DNA of 57,735 nucleotides, from contig JBEIEP010000021.1 of NCBI GenBank assembly GCA_040382935.1, positions 1 through 57,735 of the forward strand, written 5' to 3'. Below, one piece after another: positions 42,531-51,380 of the stretch. A program made the translations under genes and the position numbers. The stretch comes from JALQUL01 sp040382935 (lineage in GTDB: Bacteria; Pseudomonadota; Gammaproteobacteria; Burkholderiales; Burkholderiaceae_C). Within the stretch, counting starts at the first letter, position 1. Each line of letters opens with the position of its first letter. The notes beneath the pieces were generated by a model, which worked only from the letters and a program-made list of their open reading frames with translations, was not told where the DNA came from and made no database searches.

Positions 42531-43328
42531 ATGACCCTTAGCACCCGCTTTATTTTGCTCAACACCAGTCATGCTGGCAACGTGGGGGCCACTGCGCGGG
42601 CCATGAAGGTGATGGGGTTTTCTGATTTGGTGCTGGTGGCGCCGCGCTGGGCCAATGTGCTGCGTCGTGACGAAACCATTCAACGTGCCAGTGGGGCATT
42701 GGATGTGCTGGCCAACGCCAAAATTGTGGATACGCTGGACCAGGCCATAGACGGATTGCACCATTTGTGCGCCACCGCCATGACACCGCGTGACTTTGGT
42801 CCGCCCACCTCAACCCCCAGGGCGTGGTTAAGCGGTTTACCAGAGCGCCTGGCAGCCGACCATGGCCCTGCAATGGCAAACGCGCCACAAGGGATACCGG
42901 GGGTAGGTTTTTTGTTTGGCTCCGAGCGTTTTGGTATGCGCAACGAAGATGTGTACCGCTGCCATGTGGCCTTGCAAATTCCCACCAACCCGCAGTTTGG
43001 CTCGCTTAACCTGGGTGCGGCGGTGCAGGTGATTGCCTATGAATGGCGTATGGCATTGGGTGGTTTTTCAAACAACCCGGATTCTGAAAGTTCTGTTGCT
43101 AGTTCACAAGGTATCGCCGATGCCGCCGCCATCACAGGTGCCTTGCAGCATTGGGAGCAGGCTTTGATTGCTTTGGATTTTTTAGACCCTGCCAGCCCCA
43201 AAAAGCTCTTGCCCCGGCTCAACCAATTGCTCAACCGCTACCCCTTGCAAAATGACGAAGTGCAAATCCTGCGGGGCATCGCCAACGCTATCTTGGGGCA
43301 GTCGGCAAAAAACAATAATTCCCGCTAG
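42531..43328 (+). CDS. trmJ: tRNA (cytidine/uridine-2'-O-)-methyltransferase TrmJ
   Basis: A 265-residue SPOUT-class RNA methyltransferase that 2'-O-methylates position 32 of tRNAs. The N-terminus FILLNTSHAGNVGATARAMK is the first conserved motif, FLFGSERFGMRNEDVYRC the second, and PTNPQFGSLNLGAAVQVIAY the knot motif with AdoMet contacts. A C-terminal helical extension (residues about 200-262) is typical of TrmJ. It is nine bases upstream of cysE, so co-transcribed. Confidence 0.92.
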   Translation: MTLSTRFILLNTSHAGNVGATARAMKVMGFSDLVLVAPRWANVLRRDETIQRASGALDVLANAKIVDTLDQAIDGLHHLCATAMTPRDFGPPTSTPRAWLSGLPERLAADHGPAMANAPQGIPGVGFLFGSERFGMRNEDVYRCHVALQIPTNPQFGSLNLGAAVQVIAYEWRMALGGFSNNPDSESSVASSQGIADAAAITGALQHWEQALIALDFLDPASPKKLLPRLNQLLNRYPLQNDEVQILRGIANAILGQSAKNNNSR

Positions 43329-43337
43329 ACTTGATTC

Positions 43338-44111
43338 ATGTTGACCCGAATTAAATCCGATATTGATTGCATCCTAGAACGCGACCCCGCTGCCCGTAGC
43401 ACCTGGGAGGTGATGACCTGTTACCCCGGTTTGCACGCGATTTGGTTGCACCGTGTGGCCCACTGGTTTTGGACCCACGACCTGAAATGGCCTGGGCGTT
43501 TTACCTCGCATGTGGCGCGTTGGCTCACCGGCATAGAGATTCACCCCGGTGCCAAAATTGGCGAGCGGGTGTTTTTTGACCATGCCATGGGTGTGGTGGT
43601 GGGCGAAACCGCCGAGATTGGCGATGGCTGCACCATTTATCAAGGGGTGACTTTGGGCGGCACCTCCTTGTACAAAGGGGCCAAGCGCCATCCCACCCTG
43701 GGCAAAAACGTGGTGGTCAGCGCCGGGGCCAAGGTCTTGGGCGGCTTTACCGTGGGCGATGGGGCCAAAATTGGCTCCAACGCGGTGGTGATCAAGCCCG
43801 TACCCGAAGGGGCCACGGCAGTAGGCATCCCGGCGCGGCTTATCCTGAAAGAAACCTCAGAAAACACCGGCGATGCCGCCATGGCGGGGGGGTTCTCGGC
43901 CTACGGTATCACCAAGGACGATGACCCCATGAGCCAAGCGGTGAAAGGTTTGATTGACCACACCGCTGGGCACGAGCACCAAATCGCATTGCTTTGGCAG
44001 GCGATAGAAAAGCTATCAGCGCAATTGGCAGACAGCGACTGCGTGCCCAAAGAGGCCAACCGCGATGACTGTGGCGAGGCACAAAAGTTGAACGAAATCT
44101 TGGGCAAGTAG
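43338..44111 (+). CDS. cysE: Serine O-acetyltransferase
   Basis: A 257-residue enzyme that makes O-acetylserine for cysteine synthesis. The helical N-terminal part (about 1-65) is followed by a left-handed beta-helix of hexapeptide repeats (IHPGAKIGERVFFDHAMGVV VGETAEIGDG) with catalytic His and Asp in FDHAMG and the loop GGTSLYKGAKRHPT. The C-terminal tail (about 170-257) is longer than minimal CysE and lacks an obvious terminal Ile, so inhibition by docking into cysteine synthase is not certain. Confidence 0.93.
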   Translation: MLTRIKSDIDCILERDPAARSTWEVMTCYPGLHAIWLHRVAHWFWTHDLKWPGRFTSHVARWLTGIEIHPGAKIGERVFFDHAMGVVVGETAEIGDGCTIYQGVTLGGTSLYKGAKRHPTLGKNVVVSAGAKVLGGFTVGDGAKIGSNAVVIKPVPEGATAVGIPARLILKETSENTGDAAMAGGFSAYGITKDDDPMSQAVKGLIDHTAGHEHQIALLWQAIEKLSAQLADSDCVPKEANRDDCGEAQKLNEILGK

Positions 44112-44124
44112 CCGAGGGTGCCTT

Positions 44125-44631
44125 GTGAACATTGAAGTTCGCCAAGCCGATTACGCCAACCCGATCGATGCCGCTGCGGTGGTGGCCTTGCTGGACGCCT
44201 ACGCCAAGGACCCCATGGGCGGTGGCCAGGCCTTGAGTGATTTTGCCCGCACCCATTTGATTGGCGCATTGGCCCAAAGGCCAGGGGCGTTTAGTGTGCT
44301 TGCCTGGGCTACCCATCCCGAGGAGGCAGGTGCTAAACCCATCCCAGTGGGCTTGGTCAATTGCCTAGAGGGGTTTTCTACCTTTGCCTGCAAGCCATTG
44401 GTCAACGTGCATGATGTGGCGGTGGACCACCACTACCGTCGGCGGGGCATTGCCGCCCAAATGCTGCAACTGGTAGAGGCGATTGCAGTGCAACGGGGTG
44501 CGTGCAAACTCACGCTTGAGGTCTTAAGCGGCAACAGGGGTGCGGCCGATCTGTATGAAAAATTAGGCTTTGAATCCTATCGCCTGCAGCCTGAAATGGG
44601 TGATGCCCGGTTTATGCACAAAAAGCTGTAG
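44125..44631 (+). CDS. GNAT-family N-acetyltransferase
   Basis: A 168-residue acetyltransferase. The acetyl-CoA loop is in VHDVAVDHHYRRRGIAAQML (R-x-x-G-x-A), followed by LTLEVLSGNRGAADLYEKLG FESY, the classic GNAT motif B. The start is GTG 44125, 13 bases after cysE. The substrate is unknown; the linkage to cysE may be only positional. Confidence 0.85.
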   Translation: MNIEVRQADYANPIDAAAVVALLDAYAKDPMGGGQALSDFARTHLIGALAQRPGAFSVLAWATHPEEAGAKPIPVGLVNCLEGFSTFACKPLVNVHDVAVDHHYRRRGIAAQMLQLVEAIAVQRGACKLTLEVLSGNRGAADLYEKLGFESYRLQPEMGDARFMHKKL

Positions 44632-44670
44632 GCAAGGTTAGAGCCAACTCAAGGCAGACTTAGGGCAGAC

Positions 44671-45282
44671 TTAATCTGCCAACTTCTCTAAGGCCTCTTG
44701 GATAGCCGTTTTGGGCCTAAACGCTTTGCATACGGATGGCCGGGTCACCATATAGGGGCCACCTATCAAGTCTATGCAGTAGGGCACTGCCGCAAAAATG
44801 CCCGCTACTTTTTGCTCGCCATTGTTATCTTTTAGCCCACCTAGGGTTTCTGCAATGGCTTTGGGTTGGCCGGGCAGGTTGATGACCAATGACCGCCCTC
44901 GGATAACCGCCGTTTGCCGAGACAAGATGGCGGTGGGCACAAAGATCAAACTTATCTGCCGCATCTGCTCACCAAAACCCGGCATTACCTTGTCGGCAAT
45001 CGCTAGTGTGGCCTCGGGGGTAACGTCGCGCGGCGCAGGGCCTGTGCCCCCGGTGGTCAGTACAAGATGGCAATCTTGGTCTACCAACTGGATTAACGCG
45101 GCGCTGATGGTGGCCTGTTCGTCCGGAATCAGCGCGGTCACAAATTCAATCGGGTTGGCAATGGCGCGGGTTAACCAGTCCTGCAGCGCTGGCAGGCCCT
45201 GGTCGGCGTATACCCCCGTGCTGGCGCGGTCACTGACCGAAACCAGGCCAATTTTGATGAGGGGTAGGGCAGAGGTGTTCAT
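44671..45282 (-). CDS. mog: Molybdopterin adenylyltransferase
   Basis: A 203-residue MogA/MoaB-fold enzyme that adenylates molybdopterin before molybdate insertion. Signature motifs are IGLVSVSDRASTGVYADQGL, LVLTTGGTGPAPRDVTPEAT and LVINLPGQPKAIAETL. It is convergent with the GNAT gene; a short GGCAGA/TCTGCC dyad (44664-44680) overlaps its stop codon and may help terminate both. No molybdoenzyme gene lies in the window. Confidence 0.92.
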   Translation of the reverse strand: MNTSALPLIKIGLVSVSDRASTGVYADQGLPALQDWLTRAIANPIEFVTALIPDEQATISAALIQLVDQDCHLVLTTGGTGPAPRDVTPEATLAIADKVMPGFGEQMRQISLIFVPTAILSRQTAVIRGRSLVINLPGQPKAIAETLGGLKDNNGEQKVAGIFAAVPYCIDLIGGPYMVTRPSVCKAFRPKTAIQEALEKLAD

Positions 45283-45384
45283 AGCAGCAGCAGGGTTGGT
45301 ACGGGGCGCAAGGAGCAGCGCATCAAAAGATTAACCGTCACGCGCCGGAAAATCGTTCACGTGGGTTGGTAACTTTCAAGAATT

Positions 45385-46305
45385 TTAATGGGCGCGTGCC
45401 CACAGCGCCAATTGCGCCGCAGTACCGTCGGCCCATTCTTCCGGAATAAAGTGTCCCGCCGGAACGGCCTGGCCTGTGACCCGGCCGTTGCATTGCGCCT
45501 GCCAAAGGTCCAGGGGCTGAAAAAGGCGCTGCACCACCCCTTTGCTCCCCCAAATCACCAGCGTGTCGCAATCGATTCTTTGTTCTTTGCGGCGGCTTTC
45601 ACGGTCGTGCTCCAGGTCTATGCTGGCGCTGGCGCGATAGTCTTCGCAGGCGCTGTGGATGGCCTCTGGGCGGCAAAACGCTGCCTCGTAGACGGCCAGT
45701 GCGGCCGGCTCGATGTGGGCCAGCCCTGCCGCACCCCAGCCGCCTAATTTGGCGTGCAGATAGGCTTTGGGGTTGCCACCTATCAGGGTCTCGGGCAGGG
45801 GCGCGGGTTGGATTAAATGAAACCAGTGGTAGTAGGCTTTGGCAAACTCAAAATCGGTGGCGGCGTACATATCAAAAGTGGGTGCAATGTCGATCACGCA
45901 CAGCTTTTTGACGCACTGCGGGTGGTCTAAGGCCAAGCGGTGGGCCACGCGGCCGCCCCGGTCATGGCCGCATAGGTAAAACGTATCCACCCCCAGGGCG
46001 CGGGCCACCGCCACCACGTCTTGTGCCATGGCGCGTTTGCTGTAGTTGCTGTGGTCGGGCAGGCCTGGGGCACGGGATGAGTCGCCATAACCCCGCAAGT
46101 CGGGCATGATTAAAAAGTAGTCACGCGCCAATTGCTTGGCGACGCGGTGCCACATCACATGCGTTTGCGGAAAGCCATGCAGCAGCACCAAAGCAGGGCC
46201 GTTGCGCTTGCCGCCGTAGCCCACGTGTGCGGTGGAGTCGGGCAGGGCAAAGTCGCCTTGGGTAAATCCTTCAAACCAATCCATCTCGGTCGTCTTGTTT
46301 GTCAT
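45385..46305 (-). CDS. Alpha/beta hydrolase, haloacetate (fluoroacetate) dehalogenase type
   Basis: A 306-residue hydrolase whose nucleophile elbow carries Asp instead of Ser: GHDRGGRVAH (Asp115, with Arg116 and Arg119 as carboxylate binders). The halide pocket residues of fluoroacetate dehalogenase can be matched: His160-Trp161 (YYHWFHL) and Tyr223 (CEDYRA); the acid Asp139 (VIDIAP) and base His285 (AGHFIPEE) are also present. It should therefore hydrolyse a short 2-haloacid, perhaps fluoroacetate or chloroacetate; natural substrates of the group are debated. It starts three bases after selO on the same strand. An alternative start is Met8. Confidence 0.82.
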   Translation of the reverse strand: MTNKTTEMDWFEGFTQGDFALPDSTAHVGYGGKRNGPALVLLHGFPQTHVMWHRVAKQLARDYFLIMPDLRGYGDSSRAPGLPDHSNYSKRAMAQDVVAVARALGVDTFYLCGHDRGGRVAHRLALDHPQCVKKLCVIDIAPTFDMYAATDFEFAKAYYHWFHLIQPAPLPETLIGGNPKAYLHAKLGGWGAAGLAHIEPAALAVYEAAFCRPEAIHSACEDYRASASIDLEHDRESRRKEQRIDCDTLVIWGSKGVVQRLFQPLDLWQAQCNGRVTGQAVPAGHFIPEEWADGTAAQLALWARAH

Positions 46306-46308
46306 GTG

Positions 46309-47895
46309 TCATGTTCCGCAAAATGTTTTGTAGCGCTCCTGCACGGCCAAGGGTGCTGGCTGCTCGTAGCCCTCATGGCCCGCTTGCGGCGTAAACGGGC
46401 TTTTCAGCAAGGCCAGCAGGGTTTCAAAGGGCAGCAGGTTGCCGGTTTGCGCAGCGGCCAGTGCCTCTTCTACTTTGTGGTTGCGGGCGATGTAGACCGG
46501 GTTGGACAGGTTCATCGCCGCGATGCGTTGTGCCATGGGTAGGGGCACCGGGGCGGTGTCTTCCAAGGCTAGTCGCTGTTGCCAGCGGGGCACCCAGTTC
46601 AGGTAGGGGCGGGCCTCGTCAAATCGGCTGGCAATCGTGTTGTTGTGCGGCTCCACACAAGCCACCGCTAGGGCACGCATCACCTGTGTGTAGTCGGCGT
46701 TTTGGCCTTGCATGGCTTGCAAAAGGCCTTGTATGAGGGCGGTATCGGTTAGGGCCAAGTCATTACCCGCGCTACCGGTTTGACCTAGGTCGGTAAGGCC
46801 CATTTTGCGGCGCATCAAGGCCAGCCATTCCTGCTGGTACAAGCCCATAAAGCCTTCTAGTACATCGGTGACTTGTTGCACGGCCAGGGCGTTGCCCGCA
46901 TCGCTACCGTCAGAGATCAAGGGCAACAAACACTCGCCCAAACGGGTCAGATTCCAGCGCGCGATGCCGGGCTGGTTGGCATAGGCATAGCGGCCTTGCC
47001 GGTCAATCGAACTAAACACGGTAGCTGGGTCGTACACATCCATCATGGCGCAGGGGCCGTAATCAATGGTCTCGCCCGAGAGGGTCATGTTATCGGTGTT
47101 CATCACGCCATGAATAAACCCTACCGCCATCCATTGCGCCAACAAGCGGGCTTGGCGTTGGCACACGGCGGTCAGCAAGGCCAGTTCGGGTTGGTCATGG
47201 CCTGCCAAGTCGGGGTAATGCCGGGCCAGCGTGTAGTCGACCAGACGGCGCAGGGTGTCTACATCACCGCGTGCTGCAAAAAACTGAAACGTGCCCACGC
47301 GCAAGTGACTGGCCGCCACGCGAGTCAGAATGGCACCGGGCAAGGCGTCCTCGCGCAGAATGTATTCACCCGTGGCCACGGCCGCCAAGGCGCGGGTGGT
47401 CGGAATGCCCAAGGCGTGCATGGCTTCGCCCATCAGGTATTCGCGCAGCACCGGGCCCAAGGCCGCTTTGCCGTCACCGCCTCTAGAAAACGGTGTAGGC
47501 CCCGAGCCTTTGAATGCAATATCGCGCCGTTGCCCAAGGCTGTCTATGACTTCACCCAACAGCAAGGCACGGCCATCACCCAATTGCGCCGAGAAACCGC
47601 CAAACTGGTGGCCCGCATACACCTGCGCCACCGGCCTAGCCCCAGGGGGTACCGTGTTGCCCGCCAACACCGCCAGGCCCTGCGGGCTGGACAAGGCCTC
47701 AAGGTCAAGCCCTAGCTCTAATGCCAAGGAGTGGTTGAGTTGCACTAGGCTGGGGGCGGTTGCCGTTTTGGCCTGCCATGGCACATAGCAGCCTTCTAGT
47801 TGTTGGGCAAAGGTGTTGTCAAAAGGCAGGGTCCAAGCTGTGCTTGGATCGGCATTGGGCGTATTGGCGGGGGGTGGGGTGGTAAGGGCGCTCAT
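46309..47895 (-). CDS. selO: Protein adenylyltransferase SelO (YdiU)
   Basis: A 528-residue pseudokinase-fold enzyme that transfers AMP to Ser/Thr/Tyr of redox proteins. Motifs: VYAGHQFGGFSAQLGDGRA, IAFKGSGPTPFSRGGDGKAA, MGEAMHALGIPTTRAL, the active-site GFIHGVMNTDNMTLSGETID YGPCAMMD. Bacterial SelO usually lacks selenocysteine; here too the C-terminus ends YKTFCGT, a CxxT/C-like tail. The frame is open 28 codons upstream, but ATG 47895 fits the family. It is followed by the dehalogenase gene and is divergent from msrA, so two oxidative-stress genes share an intergenic region. Confidence 0.93.
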   Translation of the reverse strand: MSALTTPPPANTPNADPSTAWTLPFDNTFAQQLEGCYVPWQAKTATAPSLVQLNHSLALELGLDLEALSSPQGLAVLAGNTVPPGARPVAQVYAGHQFGGFSAQLGDGRALLLGEVIDSLGQRRDIAFKGSGPTPFSRGGDGKAALGPVLREYLMGEAMHALGIPTTRALAAVATGEYILREDALPGAILTRVAASHLRVGTFQFFAARGDVDTLRRLVDYTLARHYPDLAGHDQPELALLTAVCQRQARLLAQWMAVGFIHGVMNTDNMTLSGETIDYGPCAMMDVYDPATVFSSIDRQGRYAYANQPGIARWNLTRLGECLLPLISDGSDAGNALAVQQVTDVLEGFMGLYQQEWLALMRRKMGLTDLGQTGSAGNDLALTDTALIQGLLQAMQGQNADYTQVMRALAVACVEPHNNTIASRFDEARPYLNWVPRWQQRLALEDTAPVPLPMAQRIAAMNLSNPVYIARNHKVEEALAAAQTGNLLPFETLLALLKSPFTPQAGHEGYEQPAPLAVQERYKTFCGT

Positions 47896-48094
47896 GCCCC
47901 CATTGTGCCGGTTGGCGCAAGCACTCGCCAAGCGTAGGGGCGTTTTATTGGTTGCATGACCGTTTTGGGCTAAGGACATTGGCCTGTCGTTCGCCGTAGG
48001 GCTGAGCGCTGTAAGACAATCGTGCCATCCACGACTAACCAGAGCCAGGCAATCACACTGCCTACCTGTAAGTCACCATTGAAAGGACATGACC

Positions 48095-48598
48095 ATGACC
48101 ACCACCACCTCTACACCCGTCACCGCCTACCTTGCTGGGGGCTGCTTTTGGGGCATGCAAGACCTGCTGCGCAAAGTGCCCGGCGTGCTAGACACCCAGG
48201 CGGGCTACACCGGTGGCTGGTTGGACAACCCGCGTTACGACGACACGCATGACTCTAAATCGGGCCATGCCGAGGCGGTCAAAGTGGTGTTTGATGCGGC
48301 GGTGCTGTCGTTTGAGGATTTGCTCACGCACACCTTTTTTAGAATGCACAACCCCACCACGCTCAACCGTCAAGGCAACGACGCGGGCACGCAATACCGC
48401 TCGGCTATTTTTTACACCTCAGACGATCAAAAACAAGCCGCGCAAAAGGTGATTGACGCAGTCAACCAAACGGGGTTTTGGAAGGCCCCTATCGTGACCA
48501 CCTTAGAGGCGTTTTCCAAATGGTGGCCCGCAGAGGACTACCACCAAGATTATCTGCAACGCTACCCCAACGGCTACACCTGCCACTTTATGCGTTAA
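48095..48598 (+). CDS. msrA: Peptide-methionine (S)-S-oxide reductase MsrA
   Basis: A 167-residue repair enzyme that reduces methionine sulfoxide. The catalytic Cys is in AGGCFWGMQ, the acid Glu in SGHAEAVKVVF, and GYTGG, HNPTTLNRQGNDAGTQYRSA and PNGYTCHF match the short MsrA subgroup that carries Gln in place of the first-motif Glu. GAAAGGA (48081-48087) is better spaced to ATG 48095 than to ATG 48089. It is divergent from selO. Confidence 0.92.
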   Translation: MTTTTSTPVTAYLAGGCFWGMQDLLRKVPGVLDTQAGYTGGWLDNPRYDDTHDSKSGHAEAVKVVFDAAVLSFEDLLTHTFFRMHNPTTLNRQGNDAGTQYRSAIFYTSDDQKQAAQKVIDAVNQTGFWKAPIVTTLEAFSKWWPAEDYHQDYLQRYPNGYTCHFMR

Positions 48599-48600
48599 GC

Positions 48601-48645
48601 AAAAAAAGGCGCATAGGTGGTTGCTTTGGCCTGCCTATTGCGCCT
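48601..48645 (-). terminator. Terminator for minus-strand transcription downstream of msrA
   Basis: AGGCGCATAGG (48607-48617) pairs with CCTATTGCGCCT (48634-48645) with one bulge. On the minus strand the stem is followed by seven T (48607-48601). It can serve both msrA and whatever formerly lay to its right on the minus strand. Confidence 0.75.
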
Positions 48646-49002
48646 AATTCGCCTTAGGTCTTTTGCTTATGTCTTAAGCATGTCCAGCCGCTCTATGGTG
48701 GCTCTTTCTGCGGCAAAGGTGCGCACCGCGTAGTGCGGGTACTCGTCGGTGTTCATGTAAATCACGGGCTGGTAACTGGTCCAGCATGGCCAAGTCTTTC
48801 TAAGACGATCACGTGACTGCCTAAAGGCGATTAAAAACAACTGTGGACACCTTAACAAAAACCCCTCCAATCCCTTCAATCGCCCAGCGTGTGAGTCCCG
48901 AGTTAAGGGCCAATTGCGTCGCTGCGGTGACACAAAGGCCGATTGTGTGGACAATTGCGGGGGTAAGGTTGGCAGGTGCTGGCCCACATCACGGATTCAC
49001 CT
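48646..49002. other. Gene-poor stretch with a possible minus-strand remnant
   Basis: No convincing gene. A minus-strand frame ending at TAA 48667 reads VIYMNTDEYPHYAVRTFAAE RATIERLDMLKT, which looks protein-like and lies just before the terminator, so it may be the tail of a lost gene; I do not recognise it. Upstream of about 48790 that frame becomes non-protein-like. The right part (48840-49002) should hold the promoter of the DsbA-like gene. Confidence 0.4.
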
Positions 49003-49698
49003 ATGACAGATACGACTCACCTTTCCAATCCCACCGCATCCATTCAGCCCGTGCCCGTGCGCATCGATTTTGTGTCGGACGTGTCCTGCCCCTGGTGCGC
49101 CGTGGGCCTGGGTTCTCTAGACAAGGCCCTGGCCAGTTTAGGTCCGGCTGTGCAGGCTGAGATTCATTTCCAGCCCTTTGAACTGAACCCACAAATGCCC
49201 AAAGGCGGGCAAGACATTGGTGAACACCTCACGCAAAAGTACGGCTCCACCTTGGCTCAGCAAGAGGCTATTCGCGATGCCATACGCCAGCGTGGTGCCG
49301 ATGTGGGCTTTAGCTTTAGGATGGAGGGGCGCTCTAGGATTTACAACACCTTTAACGCCCACCGGCTGTTGCATTGGGCCGAGGTAGAAGGCCAAAGCGG
49401 CCAACAGGTGGCGCTTAAAAAAGCCCTGCTTAAAGCCTACTTTACCGATGGCAAAAGCCCCGAAGACGCCCAATGTTTGTTAGACGCCTGCAAAGAGGCG
49501 GGACTGCCCGAGGCAAGGGCACAGGCGGTTTTGGCCAGCGACGAATTTACCCAAGAGGTAAGGGCCACCCAAAAGCTGTACCTGGACGCGGGCATCCACT
49601 CGGTGCCTGCGGTGATCCTGAACCAAAAGTATTTGGTCTCGGGTGGCCAGCCCCCAGAGGCTTTTGAGCAGGCCATACGGCAGGCGGCGCAGTTGTAG
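49003..49698 (+). CDS. DsbA-family (FrnE-like) thiol oxidoreductase
   Basis: A 231-residue thioredoxin-fold protein with CPWC in DFVSDVSCPWCAVGLGSLDK, a helical insertion (about 70-170) and the cis-Pro loop HSVPAVILNQKYLVSGGQPP. No signal peptide is present, so it acts in the cytoplasm, like FrnE polyketide-type isomerases or 2-hydroxychromene isomerase relatives. ATG 49003 is chosen; nine extra upstream codons are possible. The substrate is unknown. Confidence 0.88.
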   Translation: MTDTTHLSNPTASIQPVPVRIDFVSDVSCPWCAVGLGSLDKALASLGPAVQAEIHFQPFELNPQMPKGGQDIGEHLTQKYGSTLAQQEAIRDAIRQRGADVGFSFRMEGRSRIYNTFNAHRLLHWAEVEGQSGQQVALKKALLKAYFTDGKSPEDAQCLLDACKEAGLPEARAQAVLASDEFTQEVRATQKLYLDAGIHSVPAVILNQKYLVSGGQPPEAFEQAIRQAAQL

Positions 49699-49725
49699 GC
49701 TTGATCCTGTCGCACCGCGCTGGGC

Positions 49726-49779
49726 GGGGGTCAATACCCCCATGGATCCCCACGAATCCCTATCAGGGCTAAAGGGATT
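49726..49779. terminator. Convergent hairpins between DsbA-like and GST genes
   Basis: GGGGGT (49726-49731) and ACCCCC (49736-49741) form a tight hairpin with loop CAAT. A second dyad, AATCCCT (49755-49761) / AGGGATT (49773-49779), overlaps the GST stop. T-runs are absent. Confidence 0.5.
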
Positions 49780-50425
49780 GTGCGGCCGGTTGTGGTGGTT
49801 CACGCCAATCCGGGTGGCGTTGCATCACCTGCAAGAACAAGTCGCTGTTTTGCCACTGGACCAGCCATTCGTTAAGCGCGTGCAAGCGGGCGCTTTCAAA
49901 GCGCAAGGGGTCCACCGCTGCAAACTGTCGTACAAACGGAAAAACAGCCGCATCCCCCCAACGCCTACTTGGGCCACAAAGGTGCCCACCTTGGCTTTGA
50001 ATCTGTTCATTTAACGGGGCGATAAAGGCCTCAAGTGCCAATTCAAAATGCTGCTGGGCGCTTAGCTCGGGGTGGCGCTCGGCGTATTTGTAGCGGTCTA
50101 GCAGGGGTTTGAAGATGTGGTCGTTGCCTTCTATCCAATGGGCCGCCAGGTCAGGGTCTTGCCCAGACAGCCAAGCCTGTGGGTCGTGCTGGCCCAAGGC
50201 CCACTGGCCAATCGCAATGCTTTGGTCTATGACTTGCCCACTTGGCAATACCAGCACGGGCACAGTGCCTTTGGGCGAATAGGCCAGCATAGAGGGCGGC
50301 TTGTTCTTGAGCGAGACCTCGCGGTGCTCAACCGTGATCCCGGCAACGGCCAGCGCTAGGCGTGCGCGTATGGCATAGGGGCAGCGCCTAAACGAGTAAA
50401 GAATGGGAAGGGTGGCGTTTGGCAC
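49769..50425 (-). CDS. Glutathione S-transferase family protein
   Basis: A 218-residue protein from GTG 50425. The thioredoxin-like N-domain begins LPILYSFRRCPYAIRARLAL with a CPYA glutaredoxin-like site, KGTVPVLVLPSGQVIDQS is the glutathione-binding loop with cis-Pro, and the C-terminal helical domain follows from about 95. An ATG at 50470 is also in frame but would overlap the start codon of the divergent patatin gene by two bases, so the GTG start is preferred. The function (detoxification or peroxide/disulfide handling) is not specified by the sequence. Confidence 0.85.
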   Translation of the reverse strand: MPNATLPILYSFRRCPYAIRARLALAVAGITVEHREVSLKNKPPSMLAYSPKGTVPVLVLPSGQVIDQSIAIGQWALGQHDPQAWLSGQDPDLAAHWIEGNDHIFKPLLDRYKYAERHPELSAQQHFELALEAFIAPLNEQIQSQGGHLCGPSRRWGDAAVFPFVRQFAAVDPLRFESARLHALNEWLVQWQNSDLFLQVMQRHPDWREPPQPAAQSL

Positions 50426-50468
50426 AGCGTGACTAGGGTTGATAATTCCGTCTTTGCAAAACCGAATC

Positions 50469-51371
50469 ATGCCCCAAATCACACCTTCTTTTTTTGTGGT
50501 GAATCGACGCACCGCCGCGGTGACTTTACTGTCGTTACTGGCAGCCGCGTGCACCACTGTTCCCCCCCCCCCGCCTGCGGTCCCCCTTGTTAAAACGCCG
50601 CCCAAAATCGGTCTGGCTTTAGGTGGCGGTGCGGCCAGGGGTTTTGCGCATGTGGGCGTGATTCAGGTCCTAGAAGAAGCAGGTATCAGGCCCGACTTGG
50701 TGGTGGGCACATCGGCAGGCAGTTTGGTGGCCGCCCTGTATGCCAGCGGCAAATCACCGGCGCAGTTGTTGCAGGTATCGCAGTCTATGGACGAAGCCAC
50801 CTTTACCGATTGGCTGATGCCCGGCTTTAGCCGAGGTTTGATCAAGGGCGAGGCCTTGGCCCGTTATGTGAACCAACAAGTCAACCAAGTTCCTATAGAG
50901 GCCATGCCCATGCCCTTGGGCGTGGTGGCCACCGACCTTAAAACCGGCGACCCGATTTTGTTTAGGCGTGGTGATACCGGTACAGCGGTAAGGGCCTCCA
51001 GCGCAGTGCCTGCGATTTTTCAGCCGGTCAGTATTGCAGGCCGCGAGTACGTGGACGGCGGTTTGGTCTCGCCCGTGCCGGTGCGCTTTGCCAAAGAAAT
51101 GGGCGCTCAATTTGTGATTGCGGTGGATATCTCCAGCCCGCCCGAGGGGGGCACCACCGACGGCAGTATTCAAATCCTGCTGCAAACCTTTTCCATCATG
51201 GGCAAAAGCATTAACCGCTTTGAACTGTTAAACGCCGATGTGGTGATTCGCCCCAATTTGGCGGGCGTGGCCAGCAGCGATTTTGGCTCGCGCGCAAAGT
51301 CCATACAGGCTGGTCGCGCGGCGATGTTGGCGGCGCTGCCTGGATTAAAAGCACAACTAGGAAGAAGTTAA
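50469..51371 (+). CDS. Patatin-like phospholipase lipoprotein
   Basis: A 300-residue lipoprotein. The lipobox LLAAAC is near residue 28, then a proline run encoded by an 11-C tract (50552-50562). The patatin core starts KIGLALGGGAARGFAHVGVI (oxyanion hole), with nucleophile Ser in VVGTSAGSLVAAL and catalytic Asp in EYVDGGLVSPVPV. It is an RssA-like acyl hydrolase, probably membrane-anchored in the envelope. The C tract just after the lipobox is in frame here but is prone to slippage, which would truncate the protein before the catalytic domain. Confidence 0.88.
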   Translation: MPQITPSFFVVNRRTAAVTLLSLLAAACTTVPPPPPAVPLVKTPPKIGLALGGGAARGFAHVGVIQVLEEAGIRPDLVVGTSAGSLVAALYASGKSPAQLLQVSQSMDEATFTDWLMPGFSRGLIKGEALARYVNQQVNQVPIEAMPMPLGVVATDLKTGDPILFRRGDTGTAVRASSAVPAIFQPVSIAGREYVDGGLVSPVPVRFAKEMGAQFVIAVDISSPPEGGTTDGSIQILLQTFSIMGKSINRFELLNADVVIRPNLAGVASSDFGSRAKSIQAGRAAMLAALPGLKAQLGRS

Positions 51372-51380
51372 GAGGCCCCT

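Noticed and set aside
48117..48160. Gln in place of Glu after the MsrA catalytic motif as a lost active site
   Set aside because: The catalytic Glu of MsrA is in GHAEAV, which is present; the Gln is common in this short MsrA subgroup.
48667..48987. 106-codon minus-strand frame as a gene
   Set aside because: Only its last ~35 codons look protein-like; there is no start signal and the rest has no recognisable composition.
50426..50470. ATG 50470 start for the GST
   Set aside because: It would overlap the start codon of the divergent patatin gene and leave no promoter space for either.
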